In this document: one piece after another, positions 26,714 through 37,400 of the stretch
Numbering within the stretch: position 1 is the first letter of the stretch
How the letters are laid out: each line of letters opens with the position of its first letter
DNA from: Dysgonomonas sp. UBA7710
Lineage (GTDB): Bacteria; Bacteroidota; Bacteroidia; Bacteroidales; Dysgonomonadaceae
DNA: 64,000 nt
Assembly (NCBI RefSeq): GCF_002482385.1
Contig: NZ_DLFW01000047.1
Span: forward strand, 268,405-332,404
Reading direction: 5' to 3'
Notes under the pieces: generated by a model
Databases searched by the model: none
What the model was told of the DNA's origin: nothing
What the model saw: the letters and a program-made list of their open reading frames with translations, nothing else
Translations under genes and position numbers: made by a program

Positions 26714-28651
26714 TTATTTATATTCCTTTTTATATTCCTTATACAATAAAAACAGATGTGCGGCCGACCAGCTGAAATGCGAGGCTTTTAGCCGTTCTCC
26801 TGTATATACGTCATAATTCTCATGTATCGGCGCATCGTTTTCCAGACCTTGCAGCCGATCGAAAACCTGCTGTGTATACATATCCGCCTCTTTTGTATAT
26901 CCATACTTCCGTATGCCGGATATGGCAAAATAAATCTGGTCGATCCAGATAGGTCCCCGCCAGTATCCCCTCGGTGCAAATTCAGGATTATCTGCGGCAG
27001 CTGTCGGAAAAGGAATATATGTAGAGAACTTTTTCACATCGAACATGATTTTAGCGGCTTCATCCGCCTGCTCTTTAGTTGCCAGTCCTGTCCATAGCGG
27101 AGTCCATCCTTCGGGACCGAATACTTTTATGAACGATTTATTCAGCTTCTTATCAAAAAAGTAACCTGTTTCTTTATCGAAGAAGTAATCCTGAATAAGA
27201 CTTTTCCTGTCCGGCTCATTAAAAGGAGTATTCAAGATTGCAGCAAACCCTTTCAACAGTGAATATTCGTATTGCAGATAAGCATTCAGGTCGATGGATT
27301 CCTGATCCATACTCCATGCCATCTCTCCGTTTTTCACCATTTTTGTATCATCGAAACGTATTGCATTATCCATGCCGCTCTCCCATTTCGCAGCTTCCAA
27401 TGTTCCATCGGTTGCTCCGTATTCACAGATACCGTTCCGGTCGTGATCCCTGAATTTATACCACCACTGATGGTATCTGAGTAGTTTCGGGTACATTTCA
27501 GCCACAAAAGAAGTGTCCTTATCGGCCTGGAATACTCCATTTACAGCCCAGGCAGCTAAAGGAGGTTTCGTATCACGGTAATTATTCTCGGCAGGATCGG
27601 TATAGATACAGTCTGCAATCATTCCGGCATCATCCTGATAATCGAACATCGTCCGTATCTGGTCTTTTGCGAGAACCGGATCAAGATACGACAGGGCAAC
27701 AGCATGCTTCCATGAATCCCATGCCCAGAATCCGACAAAGTAGTTCATCGCATGCGATGGTACAATACCTGCGTGCAGCAATGCCCCTTTGGGACTACGC
27801 CAGTTACTCATAAGCGTCATGATGCTTTTTACCATTATCCGGTTATTCTTATCCGGCATATCCTGACGGAGATTCTGCCTAATATAATGATTCCAGCATA
27901 TATTGCGTTCTTCGGCTTTAGTATCGGAATTGGTCAAAATATCAACTATTTCCCCGTTCTTTTTTAAGAAATCCTCTTTTGTATTAAAATACGAAATTAC
28001 AATATCGAATTGCTTTCCGATATCTTTCGATGTAGCAGTATAATGACCTGCCGATAGTTCCAATAGAATATCTTGAGGAAAACTAATCATTATTATTTCT
28101 CCGTTTCTTAAAGACGCCGTAATCCCGTGCGATTCTTTATTCCATATCAGGCTGTCATTCAGGCATCCCTCTGTCACAAAATAAACTTCATTATCCGATT
28201 TACATTTCAATAGAGCATGATTGGCTGTTACGAAAACCAGTTCCTGCCGGATGCTTTGCTCATCGCCCGACAAGTTCAGTGTCAATTTGCCCGGATAATA
28301 GATTGCCGTATCTTGCTTTAATATAACAGGCGCGCTTTTTCCATTTAAGACCGAAACTTCACAAATGGAATTACTTATCCACTTACGATGGTCTAAATCG
28401 ACAGGGCCGCAAAATCCACTGATACCTGCTTCTTTACCGGGTATTGAAAAGCCCATCCACGAACCGCAATCTGTAAAATAGCCTTGTCCCTGACTGACTT
28501 TTCCCTGTGGGGTATGAACTACATTAAGCAAATTGGGAAAATTGAGAGTTAAATCTTCTTTCTGAAGTTCCGCCTTGTCCCCGGCCTTACAGGAATGTAA
28601 AAGCATTCCCGTAACAACAGCCAGAAGTATAAAAATTTTTGATCTATTCAT
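26714..28651 (-). CDS. GH63-like (alpha/alpha)6 glycoside hydrolase lipoprotein
   Basis: A 645-residue lipoprotein (lipobox LHSC, Cys21). An N-terminal beta-sandwich (about 30-240) precedes an (alpha/alpha)6 barrel. Family marks are FWAWDSWKHA (308-317), DHDRNGICEYG, KWESGMDNAIRFD with the probable general acid D428, RGYWRGPIWIDQI, and PIHENYDVYTGE with the probable base E611. This matches the GH63/MGH1-like group (YgjK, mannosylglycerate hydrolase), inverting enzymes that cleave alpha-glucosidic or related bonds. It starts 9 bp after the stop of the upstream lacZ-like gene, so the two are one transcript. Substrate is not certain. Confidence 0.8.
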   Translation of the reverse strand: MNRSKIFILLAVVTGMLLHSCKAGDKAELQKEDLTLNFPNLLNVVHTPQGKVSQGQGYFTDCGSWMGFSIPGKEAGISGFCGPVDLDHRKWISNSICEVSVLNGKSAPVILKQDTAIYYPGKLTLNLSGDEQSIRQELVFVTANHALLKCKSDNEVYFVTEGCLNDSLIWNKESHGITASLRNGEIIMISFPQDILLELSAGHYTATSKDIGKQFDIVISYFNTKEDFLKKNGEIVDILTNSDTKAEERNICWNHYIRQNLRQDMPDKNNRIMVKSIMTLMSNWRSPKGALLHAGIVPSHAMNYFVGFWAWDSWKHAVALSYLDPVLAKDQIRTMFDYQDDAGMIADCIYTDPAENNYRDTKPPLAAWAVNGVFQADKDTSFVAEMYPKLLRYHQWWYKFRDHDRNGICEYGATDGTLEAAKWESGMDNAIRFDDTKMVKNGEMAWSMDQESIDLNAYLQYEYSLLKGFAAILNTPFNEPDRKSLIQDYFFDKETGYFFDKKLNKSFIKVFGPEGWTPLWTGLATKEQADEAAKIMFDVKKFSTYIPFPTAAADNPEFAPRGYWRGPIWIDQIYFAISGIRKYGYTKEADMYTQQVFDRLQGLENDAPIHENYDVYTGERLKASHFSWSAAHLFLLYKEYKKEYK

Positions 28652-28660
28652 TTCGCTCTT

Positions 28661-31600
28661 TTAATATTGTTTACCGGTCTCTACAAGGTTTGTGTCTTTA
28701 TCTACCGGAATAATAGTGAATCCGTACGACATATCTTCCGGAGTAATCGTATATTCAGGGTGAGTCTGGGCTCCCCAAGTATTATCTCCGCCCACGCCCA
28801 TCTGCATATAGTCTATATTCACCCATACCATATCCTGCTTTCTTACACTGCCGCCATGCTTGCGCTCTACATCGAAAGGTATATACATCAGGTCTTTCAT
28901 CGGAAAATTCCATGCACTTATACTCAGAGGTTGTTTACCTTTTATCAATAGCCCGTCTCCCGTTGCATTTTGCAGGCTAAACCACCGGACATCGGATTTA
29001 TTTGCAGTTTCCTGCGGGCGTATATACGGGTGGAACTGGCTCCAAACATCACTTTTATACAAATCCACCATAGCGGAGGTTTTCCTGTCCCAATAATTCT
29101 CATGAGGTCCGCGGCCGAACCATGTCATCTGGTCATATTCACCTTGTAATACCATATATAAGCCCACTTTCGGTATTTCGGGCAAGACGATATCCCCTGT
29201 TGTCAACTTATAATCCGTCTCAATAGTACCATCCGGGTAAATCATATAACTGATGCCAATCTTACAATTTTGTTTTTCCAGATTATAGGCAACCTTTATG
29301 AGTGTGTTATTACCTGACTTCTCACTAGTCAGGTTTTCTAATGTCATTTCCCCGGTTGCTTCCTTCCATGTCAGGCTACGTGTACCCAATCCGTTAGCTA
29401 CGTCATTATCGGTCAGCGGTCGCCAGAAATTCGGAGTAATGCCCGTTTGCAGCAGTTCTTTACCATTTCTCCTGAGTGAATACAATTGTCCGTTTTCCTT
29501 TGAGAATGAGACTTCGAAAGCATTACCCGACACAACAATACGGTTGGCATATTCAGCTGATTGGGTATTACCCTGTATGCTGTTCTTTACAATATCTTTA
29601 CTGCCGGCAGGCAGGGGAAACTGTTCATATGCCTGTAAGTGTCCTTCAGGTATAAATGGATGGCTACCCCTGTAATAAGCATTAAGATGTAGAAAATATT
29701 CGGTGTTATTCCTGACGGCAAAATCGGGAATATCGAGTGTAATATTTCTCGATTGATGCGCATTTAATCCTTGTACATCAAAATTTTTCCGGGCGATAAT
29801 TTCTCCGTCAGCTTTCACCTGCCATTCGAAATCAAAGTCATCCAGATTTATAAAATCGAATTTATTGGTAATACGGACTACATTATTCGTAAACGGAACA
29901 GATTCGAAACGTACAGGCTGATATACTTTTTTCACTTCCCATATATGCGGGCGAAGCTTCCTGTCCGCCAATACTAACCCATTGGCACAGAAGTTGGAAT
30001 CATTGGGAATGCCGACGAATCCCATATCTCCTCCATATCCCCAGATATCATTACCGGCCTGGTCTTTGATAGGGAAAGTCTGGTCTACCCAGTCCCATAT
30101 AAATCCGCCTTGCAACTGGTCGTGCTCATCTATAAGATCCCAGTAATCCTTCAGATTACCGACACTGTTCCCCATTGCATGTGCATATTCGCAGAGAATC
30201 AACGGGCGGCTCTGGCGTTGATTGACATGCTCTCTCAATTGCCAGATGCGTGCATACATCGGACAATAAATATCCGAAAGGCCTGTCTTACGCGCACCTT
30301 CGTATTGTACAGGACGCGAAGCATCGAACTTTTTCAGCCAGTGATATACCGTCTCGAAATGTTCTCCGTATCCGGATTCATTTCCCAGAGACCATGTAAC
30401 GATACTGGTATAATTACGGTCGCGCTTTACCATTCGTTCCACCCGTTCCTGAAACGGTACAATCCAGTCCGGAAAGTTTGCCAGCGTACGGGCTTCCGTT
30501 GCTTCCATTCCATGAGATTCTATATTAGCCTCATCTACAAGATATAAGCCATATTCATCGCATAGTTCGTACCAGCGTTCTATATTCGGATAATGGCTAC
30601 AACGCACGGCATTGATATTGAATTGCTTCATCAACCTGATGTCTTCTATCATGCTGCTCTCGGTGATGGTACGGCCTGTTTTCGGCTCGAATTCATGGCG
30701 GTTTACCCCCTTAATCGTAACAGGTACACCATTTACCATAAAGAGTCCGTTCTTCATTTCCACCGTACGGAAGCCGAAACGATGGGAAAAAGCTTCTGAA
30801 ACTTTTCCTCCTTTGTCCAATGTAGAAACAGTCAGGGTATAGAGGTCAGGCGCCTCCGCACTCCATGGTTTCACTGCCGCAAATGTATTTTCTATGCTGA
30901 TCGTGCTGCCCGTTTTATCTGACAATTTTTTAATTGAAGAATAAATGATTTTTCCGTTTTCAGCAACTTCTATTTGTAGCGAAGAATTGGTAAAAGAAGT
31001 ATTCTTATCCATCTCTATATTGAGTCTGAACAGGCCGTCTTTATAGCCATTGACTAAATCGGCCTTCAATTCAAAGTCCTGAATTCTTACTTTAGGACGG
31101 GCAAGAAGAGATACGCTGCGTTCTATACCGCTATACCGCCAGTAATCCTGCCCTTCGAGATAAGACCCGTCGCTGTATCTGTACACTTCTACCGCGATGT
31201 CATTAGTTCCGGCCTGCAGGTAATCATTGACAAGGAATTCGGCCGGGAGCCGGCTATCCTCACTGTATCCTACATAATGTCCGTTTATCCAGCAATAAAA
31301 AGCGGATTCAACCCCTCCAAAGTGCAGGATTATATCCATTCCTTTCCAATGCGCAGGGAGTGTAAATGTGCGTTTGTACGAACCTACCGGATTGTAATCG
31401 TGCGGAACATAAGGAGGGTTTGCAGGGAACGGATAAGCCACATCGGTATAGATAGGCGAATCGAAGCCTTGTAGTTCCCAACTTCCGGGAACCGCAATTT
31501 TACTCCATTCCCTCACATCGAAATCCTTTTGATAGAAAGCGGACGGACGCGAAGCCGGATTTTTTGCATAATGAAAATCCCATGTGCCATCGAGGGATAA

Positions 31601-31783
31601 TTCCCTGTCGCTTGCCTGTTGTTTTATTGCAGCTTCTTTAGTCGAATGCGGCCTGAAAAAAGCATGCATAGGCAAACGGTTGACCTGATTGACCAATGGA
31701 TTTTCCCACTCTTTGGGCTGTTGTTGAGCCAGACTGCATTGTAAAAACAGAAACAGTCCGATTAAAAGATTTATTTTTTTCAT
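28661..31783 (-). CDS. GH2 beta-galactosidase (LacZ type)
   Basis: A 1040-residue secreted LacZ-type enzyme (signal peptide to about CSLAQ). Its five LacZ domains can be placed: sugar-binding domain (about 60-225, with DSRLPAEF), Ig-like, TIM barrel (about 340-620), a second Ig-like, and the C-terminal beta-galactosidase small-chain domain (GRGPHENYWDR). The acid/base is E469 in SLGNESGYGE and the nucleophile E532 in CEYAHAMGNS. It removes terminal beta-linked galactose in the periplasm. A palindrome starts 8 bp upstream of its start codon and is shared with the lysO promoter. It is co-transcribed with the GH63-like gene. Confidence 0.9.
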   Translation of the reverse strand: MKKINLLIGLFLFLQCSLAQQQPKEWENPLVNQVNRLPMHAFFRPHSTKEAAIKQQASDRELSLDGTWDFHYAKNPASRPSAFYQKDFDVREWSKIAVPGSWELQGFDSPIYTDVAYPFPANPPYVPHDYNPVGSYKRTFTLPAHWKGMDIILHFGGVESAFYCWINGHYVGYSEDSRLPAEFLVNDYLQAGTNDIAVEVYRYSDGSYLEGQDYWRYSGIERSVSLLARPKVRIQDFELKADLVNGYKDGLFRLNIEMDKNTSFTNSSLQIEVAENGKIIYSSIKKLSDKTGSTISIENTFAAVKPWSAEAPDLYTLTVSTLDKGGKVSEAFSHRFGFRTVEMKNGLFMVNGVPVTIKGVNRHEFEPKTGRTITESSMIEDIRLMKQFNINAVRCSHYPNIERWYELCDEYGLYLVDEANIESHGMEATEARTLANFPDWIVPFQERVERMVKRDRNYTSIVTWSLGNESGYGEHFETVYHWLKKFDASRPVQYEGARKTGLSDIYCPMYARIWQLREHVNQRQSRPLILCEYAHAMGNSVGNLKDYWDLIDEHDQLQGGFIWDWVDQTFPIKDQAGNDIWGYGGDMGFVGIPNDSNFCANGLVLADRKLRPHIWEVKKVYQPVRFESVPFTNNVVRITNKFDFINLDDFDFEWQVKADGEIIARKNFDVQGLNAHQSRNITLDIPDFAVRNNTEYFLHLNAYYRGSHPFIPEGHLQAYEQFPLPAGSKDIVKNSIQGNTQSAEYANRIVVSGNAFEVSFSKENGQLYSLRRNGKELLQTGITPNFWRPLTDNDVANGLGTRSLTWKEATGEMTLENLTSEKSGNNTLIKVAYNLEKQNCKIGISYMIYPDGTIETDYKLTTGDIVLPEIPKVGLYMVLQGEYDQMTWFGRGPHENYWDRKTSAMVDLYKSDVWSQFHPYIRPQETANKSDVRWFSLQNATGDGLLIKGKQPLSISAWNFPMKDLMYIPFDVERKHGGSVRKQDMVWVNIDYMQMGVGGDNTWGAQTHPEYTITPEDMSYGFTIIPVDKDTNLVETGKQY

Positions 31784-31790
31784 AATGATT

Positions 31791-31805
31791 TAGGTCGCAG
31801 ACCTA
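31791..31805. promoter_or_regulatory. candidate operator palindrome before lacZ-like gene
   Basis: TAGGTCGCAGACCTA has perfect 6-bp arms around GCA and starts 8 bp upstream of the beta-galactosidase start. About 85 bp around it, including CTTAACAAAGTAATAAA on the - strand, resembles the region at 32808-32890 before lysO. The same arms (AGGTC-N3-GACCT) appear there, which suggests one shared regulator. Confidence 0.5.
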
Positions 31806-31882
31806 TTTATTACTTTGTTAAGTTCAAATACAACAAGAAGTTAAACTGAAATAGCATATCATTAAATCCTTATTCTACTTAT

Positions 31883-32485
31883 TTACAAATAGCAGAAGAA
31901 AGTAACAAGAAACGGGACGGTAAGATCGAGTGTAATTCCATGGAATATGGCAATTATTACAAATTCCGGCCCGGAATATTTGGTAATAATGGGAAGTGTA
32001 GTATCCATTGTCGTCGCTCCGCCGGATGAGACAGGGGCCAGTTTTCCGAAATAAGTAACAAGCAACGGTGCCGCGAGCAGCGTAAACAGTTCCCTTATAA
32101 TATTTGAGACTAAAGCGATTGTACCTAATTCAGCCCCCTTATATTGAGTAATAAAAATACTGGATAACGAGTAATACCCGAATCCCGAACCTACTGCCAT
32201 ACATTCGAAAATGCTCCAGCGGGGAATAAACAGACCGACGATTGCACATCCTGCCAAAGTGCCGACCAGTGTAGCTGCTGGTACGAGTATCACCTTAAGC
32301 TTATTATTTTTGAGAGCGGATAATGCTTTCTTATCATATCCTATATTAATACCAACCAGAAACATAAGGCCATAAAGGATATACACGCTTAAATCGTTAT
32401 CAAGAACGACCTGAGGCAATATGCCCATACATGAAGCAATGGCTCCGGCTATAAAAAACGCAAGGATTATCAGACTGCCTTTCAT
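31883..32485 (-). CDS. LysO-family transporter, C-terminal half as separate protein
   Basis: A 200-residue integral membrane protein with about six hydrophobic segments. It matches the C-terminal part of the LysO (YbjE, DUF340) exporter family: FLVGINIGYDKKAL, the GSGFGYYSLSSIFI segment and NIIRELFTLLAAPLL. In E. coli a single LysO protein of about 300 residues exports lysine. Here the family is encoded by two adjacent genes, separated by 2 bp. The split form is common in Bacteroidota as far as I recall, so I read it as natural, not as a frameshift. Lysine export is not proven here; the link with a beta-galactosidase promoter suggests another cargo could be involved. Confidence 0.75.
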   Translation of the reverse strand: MKGSLIILAFFIAGAIASCMGILPQVVLDNDLSVYILYGLMFLVGINIGYDKKALSALKNNKLKVILVPAATLVGTLAGCAIVGLFIPRWSIFECMAVGSGFGYYSLSSIFITQYKGAELGTIALVSNIIRELFTLLAAPLLVTYFGKLAPVSSGGATTMDTTLPIITKYSGPEFVIIAIFHGITLDLTVPFLVTFFCYL

Positions 32486-32487
32486 AT

Positions 32488-32763
32488 TTATTCTTTTCCT
32501 TTTACAAAGAATTTTTTATAGACAAACCATGCCAGCAAGATGCTGCCTGCAATGGCTCCCATCGTGATGATGAGAGCCTGCAAGCCAATTGTTGTCAGAT
32601 TGTTCACTATCTTTTCATTATGTCCTACCGATATCCCCAGAAAAAAAAGGAGCAGGAATATGAAACAGGTTATCAGTTTCCCGATTATTTTAATATCCGG
32701 GATGCGGCGCAGAAAGTATCCGGCACCGATGCCGGCAAGCATAATAGCAAAGACTGTAAGCAT
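32488..32763 (-). CDS. LysO-family transporter, N-terminal half as separate protein
   Basis: A 91-residue membrane protein with three hydrophobic helices (IMLAGIGAGYFLRR, LITCFIFLLLFFLGISVG, ALIITMGAIAGSILLAWFVY). It is the N-terminal part of the LysO/DUF340 family. Its LGISVGHNEKI matches LVGINIGYDKKA in the partner, the internal repeat of the family, so the two halves probably assemble as a heteromer. The two genes are 2 bp apart. A palindrome and a TAATTTTG element lie upstream. Confidence 0.75.
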   Translation of the reverse strand: MLTVFAIMLAGIGAGYFLRRIPDIKIIGKLITCFIFLLLFFLGISVGHNEKIVNNLTTIGLQALIITMGAIAGSILLAWFVYKKFFVKGKE

Positions 32764-32807
32764 AGTAATTTAGTGAATAGAAAAGAGTGTTTTTTCTTTT
32801 ATTGATA

Positions 32808-32829
32808 CAAAATTAAGGTCTCAGACCTT
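32808..32829 (-). promoter_or_regulatory. candidate promoter and operator before lysO pair
   Basis: On the - strand TAATTTTG (32815-32808) is an exact TAnnTTTG -7 element. Directly upstream and abutting it is the perfect palindrome AAGGTCTCAGACCTT (32815-32829). A protein bound there would sit across the spacer of the promoter. The same arms recur at 31791-31805. The gap to the susD stop at 32904 holds nothing else. Confidence 0.5.
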
Positions 32830-32903
32830 TTTATTACTTTGGTAAGCACAACAACGATAGTCTGTTATAATTCGAAAATATATCATTAAATACTTTCATT
32901 TAC

Positions 32904-34415
32904 TCAATTAATCTGGTCGTTCGATTTTATTTCCAACAAAGGTATGGGATAAAAATTATTTTTGTCGGGAGAAAAACCCGTCCGACCGACAGCGGTAAGG
33001 GCTTCCTTTACCTTACCCCAGCGGCGCAAATCATAGAAACGTGTGTTTTCAAGAGCAAATTCCAGTATACGTTCATGCTCAATCTGCTTCTTCACAAAGT
33101 CCTGATTCGAGTCAGCAGGAATCCCCGGCATATCCGCCCTGTCCCTTACCTGATTGATAAGCGGTACGGCTTCCGGTGTCTTCCCCTGTTCGTTTAAGCT
33201 TTCGGCAAGGAGCAACAAGACATCTGCATAACGCATCAGAGGCAAATTGACCGCCGTCCTCGATTTATTCAGGTCTTCCAGAGTCGCAGGAAGATATTTT
33301 CTGAAACAGGCTTTTTGTGAAGCGGCCCCGAATAATTCATTATAGGTATAACCGTACACCTTCTTGTCTGCCATATCATTGAAATATGAATCGTTAAAGA
33401 AGACGGTTTGGTATAGCCGGGAATCGTACAGGCCTGTAGTGGCTGTCTTTCCTTCTTTTTTATATTCATCGATAAGTATCTGGTTAGGGAATATTTCGTC
33501 CCATCCTCCCAGTTCCCCGGTCGATATCCATTTGTGCAATGCAGTTCTGTATGCTGCACCATTAGCAGTATTTTCTGTGAACTGCAACTCAAAAACAGAC
33601 TCTTTGGAATTTTTATTTGTCCCGTTAAACATAGACAGGAAATTCTTTTCCAATTCATAGCCTTTCACCTTTTTAAAGGCGTCTTCAGCCTTAGCCAGAT
33701 ATTCGGCTTTCTTGCCTGTTTCTTCATAAGCCCGGGTAAGGAGCGAATATCCCATGTACGCATAAGCTGCTCCCTGTGTGGCACGTCCAGTACGTTCAGG
33801 AGTTTGTTTCTGAGGCAAACCTGTAGCCGCTTCAAATTCACCGATTATAAAGTCCCATGCAGCGGCCCTGTCTGACAATGGCTTGCTGATCTGCGCTTCA
33901 CTCGTAATATATTCGTTACGGATAATTATTCTCTCCCAGTTAAGCAATAGTTTCATGTGGTAATATCCTCTTAAGAAGTGGGCTTCGGCCAGGATTTGAT
34001 TTTTATACGCCTCATCCATGCTGATGGAAGGAACTTTTTCCAGCACCTGATTAGCATAAGATATTCCCTGATAATGGATCTCCCAGTATGTGTAAAACTG
34101 GCTGTTGCCATTAGTATATGTGAAATTGAATAATTCTACCCATGTAGGATAATTAAGCGCATCACTTCCGATATTACAAACATCCTCTCTGTAAGCCTCT
34201 ACGGGGAACTTTACTTCGGCAAATTCCCAGGTTTCAGTCGCACATTCCAGTTTTGAATATACTGCCGCGAGTCCTGCTTCCGCATCGGTCTGGCTACGCC
34301 AGAAGTTGGTTGAAGTAAGTTTGTCGGGAGAGTTCATATCAAGCCTGTCATCGCAAGACGATACAAAAAGTCCTGTAAGTACCAGACAAAGTATAATATA
34401 TAGATTTTTTTTCAT
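32904..34415 (-). CDS. SusD/RagB-type surface glycan-binding lipoprotein
   Basis: A 503-residue lipoprotein from the ATG at 34415. A start at 34448 is possible but would put residues before the clean signal peptide MKKNLYIIL with lipobox VSSC (Cys21). The SusD fold shows in AYSKLECATETWEF, ILAEAHFLRGYYHMKLLLNWERI and the C-terminal EHERILEFALENTRFYDLRRWG. It is the partner of the STN-containing SusC that ends 33 bp upstream of its start. It belongs to the sigma/FecR-controlled set of region C. Confidence 0.92.
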   Translation of the reverse strand: MKKNLYIILCLVLTGLFVSSCDDRLDMNSPDKLTSTNFWRSQTDAEAGLAAVYSKLECATETWEFAEVKFPVEAYREDVCNIGSDALNYPTWVELFNFTYTNGNSQFYTYWEIHYQGISYANQVLEKVPSISMDEAYKNQILAEAHFLRGYYHMKLLLNWERIIIRNEYITSEAQISKPLSDRAAAWDFIIGEFEAATGLPQKQTPERTGRATQGAAYAYMGYSLLTRAYEETGKKAEYLAKAEDAFKKVKGYELEKNFLSMFNGTNKNSKESVFELQFTENTANGAAYRTALHKWISTGELGGWDEIFPNQILIDEYKKEGKTATTGLYDSRLYQTVFFNDSYFNDMADKKVYGYTYNELFGAASQKACFRKYLPATLEDLNKSRTAVNLPLMRYADVLLLLAESLNEQGKTPEAVPLINQVRDRADMPGIPADSNQDFVKKQIEHERILEFALENTRFYDLRRWGKVKEALTAVGRTGFSPDKNNFYPIPLLEIKSNDQIN

Positions 34416-34448
34416 GTCGATAAAATTTATAAATTCAACAAGCCTCAT

Positions 34449-37400
34449 TTAAAATGTATATTGGATACCCAGTACATATGAACGTGTGAAAGGGAATATA
34501 TAACGGTCTACCCCTGTATTCAAGACATGTGAAGGGGCAAATTCAGGGTCAATCCCTTTATACTTAGTCCATGTAAGCAGGTTCTCGCCACTGATATATA
34601 TCCTCAGATTTTCGGATTTCATCTTCGCAAGCAATGACTTAGGTAATGAATATCCTATCTGTATCTGACGCAAGCGGATAAAGTCGCCGGACTCAAGGAA
34701 ACGATCCGATTCACGGCTATTTCCGTTAGGGTCCTGTAAGACAGCGCGAGGTACGTTGGTATTCGTATTTTCCGGTGTCCATGAATCCAGAGTGGATGCA
34801 AGGAAATTCGATCCGGAGTTCATACCCTCGTAAAAATATCTGTTGGCATTGTATAACTTGTGTCCCCAACCGCTACCGATAAGAGCACTGAAGTCAAAAC
34901 CTTTGAACGAAGCCCCTAAAGTCAGGTTTATTTCAGCTTTCGGAAGCCCCGTTCCGGAATATACCTTGTCGTTATCGTCAATTACACCGTCGCCATTTGT
35001 ATCTGCGAAGCGGATATCACCGGGTTTTGCATTTTCCTGCAACAATTCTCCCTTATCGTTTTTATGAGCATTAACTTCGGCTTCCGTCTGGAAAATACCG
35101 TCCGTTTTGTAGAGGAAAAATGCCCCGATAGGATATCCCACCCTTGTCTGATTCGGGAAATGCTCCGTATCAAATTTCAGTCCGGTTCCCAATAATATCT
35201 GATCTTCATCGGCCAGTGCAACCATTTTGTTTTTCAGCAGGGAAACATTAAATCCTACATTATATTTAAAATCCCCTGAACTCTCCGCATAAGTAAATTC
35301 AAATTCCAGACCGGTATTACGCATTTTTCCTACATTGAGCGTCGGATTCTCCAATCCGGCGGAAGGTGCAAGCCTCTTGGTTATCAGCAAATCCTCTGTA
35401 GTATTGTTGAAATAATTTATTGTACCCGTAATTTTATTGTTCAGGAATCCGTAATCCAGTCCGATATTTTTCGATACTGTCGTTTCCCATTGCAGTTTTT
35501 TGTTCTCAAGTCCCATCGCTATACTTCCGGGCCATGGATTGTTGCCATCGCCCTGTACGTATCCCATATAGAGGCTGTTATATGTAGTTATCAATGCCTG
35601 ATGAGCATAATATCCCAAAGCTACTTCATTTCCCAGTTTACCCCAGCTCGCTCTCAATTTCAGGTTCGAAACCGGAGTATTTTCGGGGAAGAACGCTTCC
35701 TCTGTGATTCGCCATCCTAAAGCCAGTGACGGGAAGTTACCAAAACGGCTGTCTTTACCGAACTTGGATGAACCGTCGCGACGGAATGTAAACTGCAACA
35801 GATAGCGGTTATCGAATGAATAGTTTACACGTCCGAAATAAGACATGCGGTTATATTTATATTTGGAGCCATCGGCACTGTATGTACCACCTTTTCCAGC
35901 TCCTATAGTCATAAAGAATGGATCAAGGAAACCCTCTGGTAACTCACTGGTTATAATAGACCCGTTATCTATAGAGTAAATTGTCTTTTTACCTTCAACT
36001 CCGACGCTGTTCCAGTTGTACGACTGCAAATCGAGAGATGTTCCCAGCATTGCATTAACCGAATGCTTATTGAAGGTGGCATTATAGTTCAACAGGTTAT
36101 CAAACACCTGTTCGTCCCAATAGCTTCTGTTCTCCTCATAATATGCATATTCGTACGGATTTTTGATATCAGAAGTGAAAGGCGGGTTATGATAATATGA
36201 CTGAGTATTGTTACCCCTGTATGAGTAGCTGGTTTTGAAGGTCAAACCTTTCATTATGTCCACTCCTACCGCAATATTTCCGGCAACCTCCTGACTCTTT
36301 GTCCAGCTTGTGATATAGTGATTGTTTGCCATCACATTCACATTATTTGGAATATCGCCCCAGTTTGTAAGAGCAAAACCGTCTTTTTCATTCTCATCAT
36401 ATACAGCCACCAAAGGGGAAATCATGTACACTTCCTTCAAGCTGAAATTCGGGGTTTTCCGCTTCTTTCCGGTAAAAGCCAGATTGCCATCAATGGTGAA
36501 TATATTTTTCTTGGTGCTGATTTTCATTCTGGCATTCTGCTGCATAAGATTATTGGATAGAACGATTCCTTTTTCCTCTGTGAGATTACCCGACAATGCG
36601 TAGCGAGTGTCTCCCTGTCCGCCCCGTACCGCAATACTCTGTGTAGAAGAAAGACCTGTTCTGAAAACTTCATCCTGCCAATTGGTATTGTTTGTACCCG
36701 GATTTGTAAAGTAAGCCGGAAGATTGACAGGCTGGGAAGCATATTTGTTATATTCATCATACATTCGCTTGTGTACAGTAAGGTAGCCGTCTGCATCAAG
36801 CATTTTGAGTCTTTTAGCTGTTTCCGTAATGCTTACATACGAATTTATATCCACCTGAATTTTTCCCTGCTTACCGTTTTTGGTCGTCACAATGACCACC
36901 CCATTGGCAGCCACGGAGCCATAGATAGCTGCCGCTGCCGCATCTTTCAGTATTTCCATCGATGCTATATCGTTTGGATTAACAGTAGATATATCTCCCG
37001 GAAACCCGTCGATAACATAAAGAGGCTCATTGCTCCCGAATGTATTGACACCTCTGATTTTCACAGCAGCTCCGGCTCCGGCCAATCCGCTGTTTTTCTG
37101 TATATTTACACCGGCAACCACACCTTGTAATGCTTCTACTGGATTACTTGTCGCCTTGGTAGTTATATCTTTTGTATCGACAGACGCCAGCGAGCCTGTC
37201 AAATCGCTCTTCTTCAATGTACCATAACCGATAACGACAACTTCATCGAGGATTTTATTGTCTTCTTTCAGCCGGATATCAAATGAAGTCTGGTTCCCTA
37301 TTCTGATTTCTTGTTTTTCGAAGCCTACATAAGATATGAGCAGTGTTTCGCCGGATGATGCGTCGATATCGAAATTACCGTCTATATCGGTAGTAGTACC

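Noticed and set aside
31883..32763. lysO as a frameshifted pseudogene
   Set aside because: Both halves have their own start and stop 2 bp apart and intact family segments; the split form is, as far as I recall, normal in Bacteroidota.
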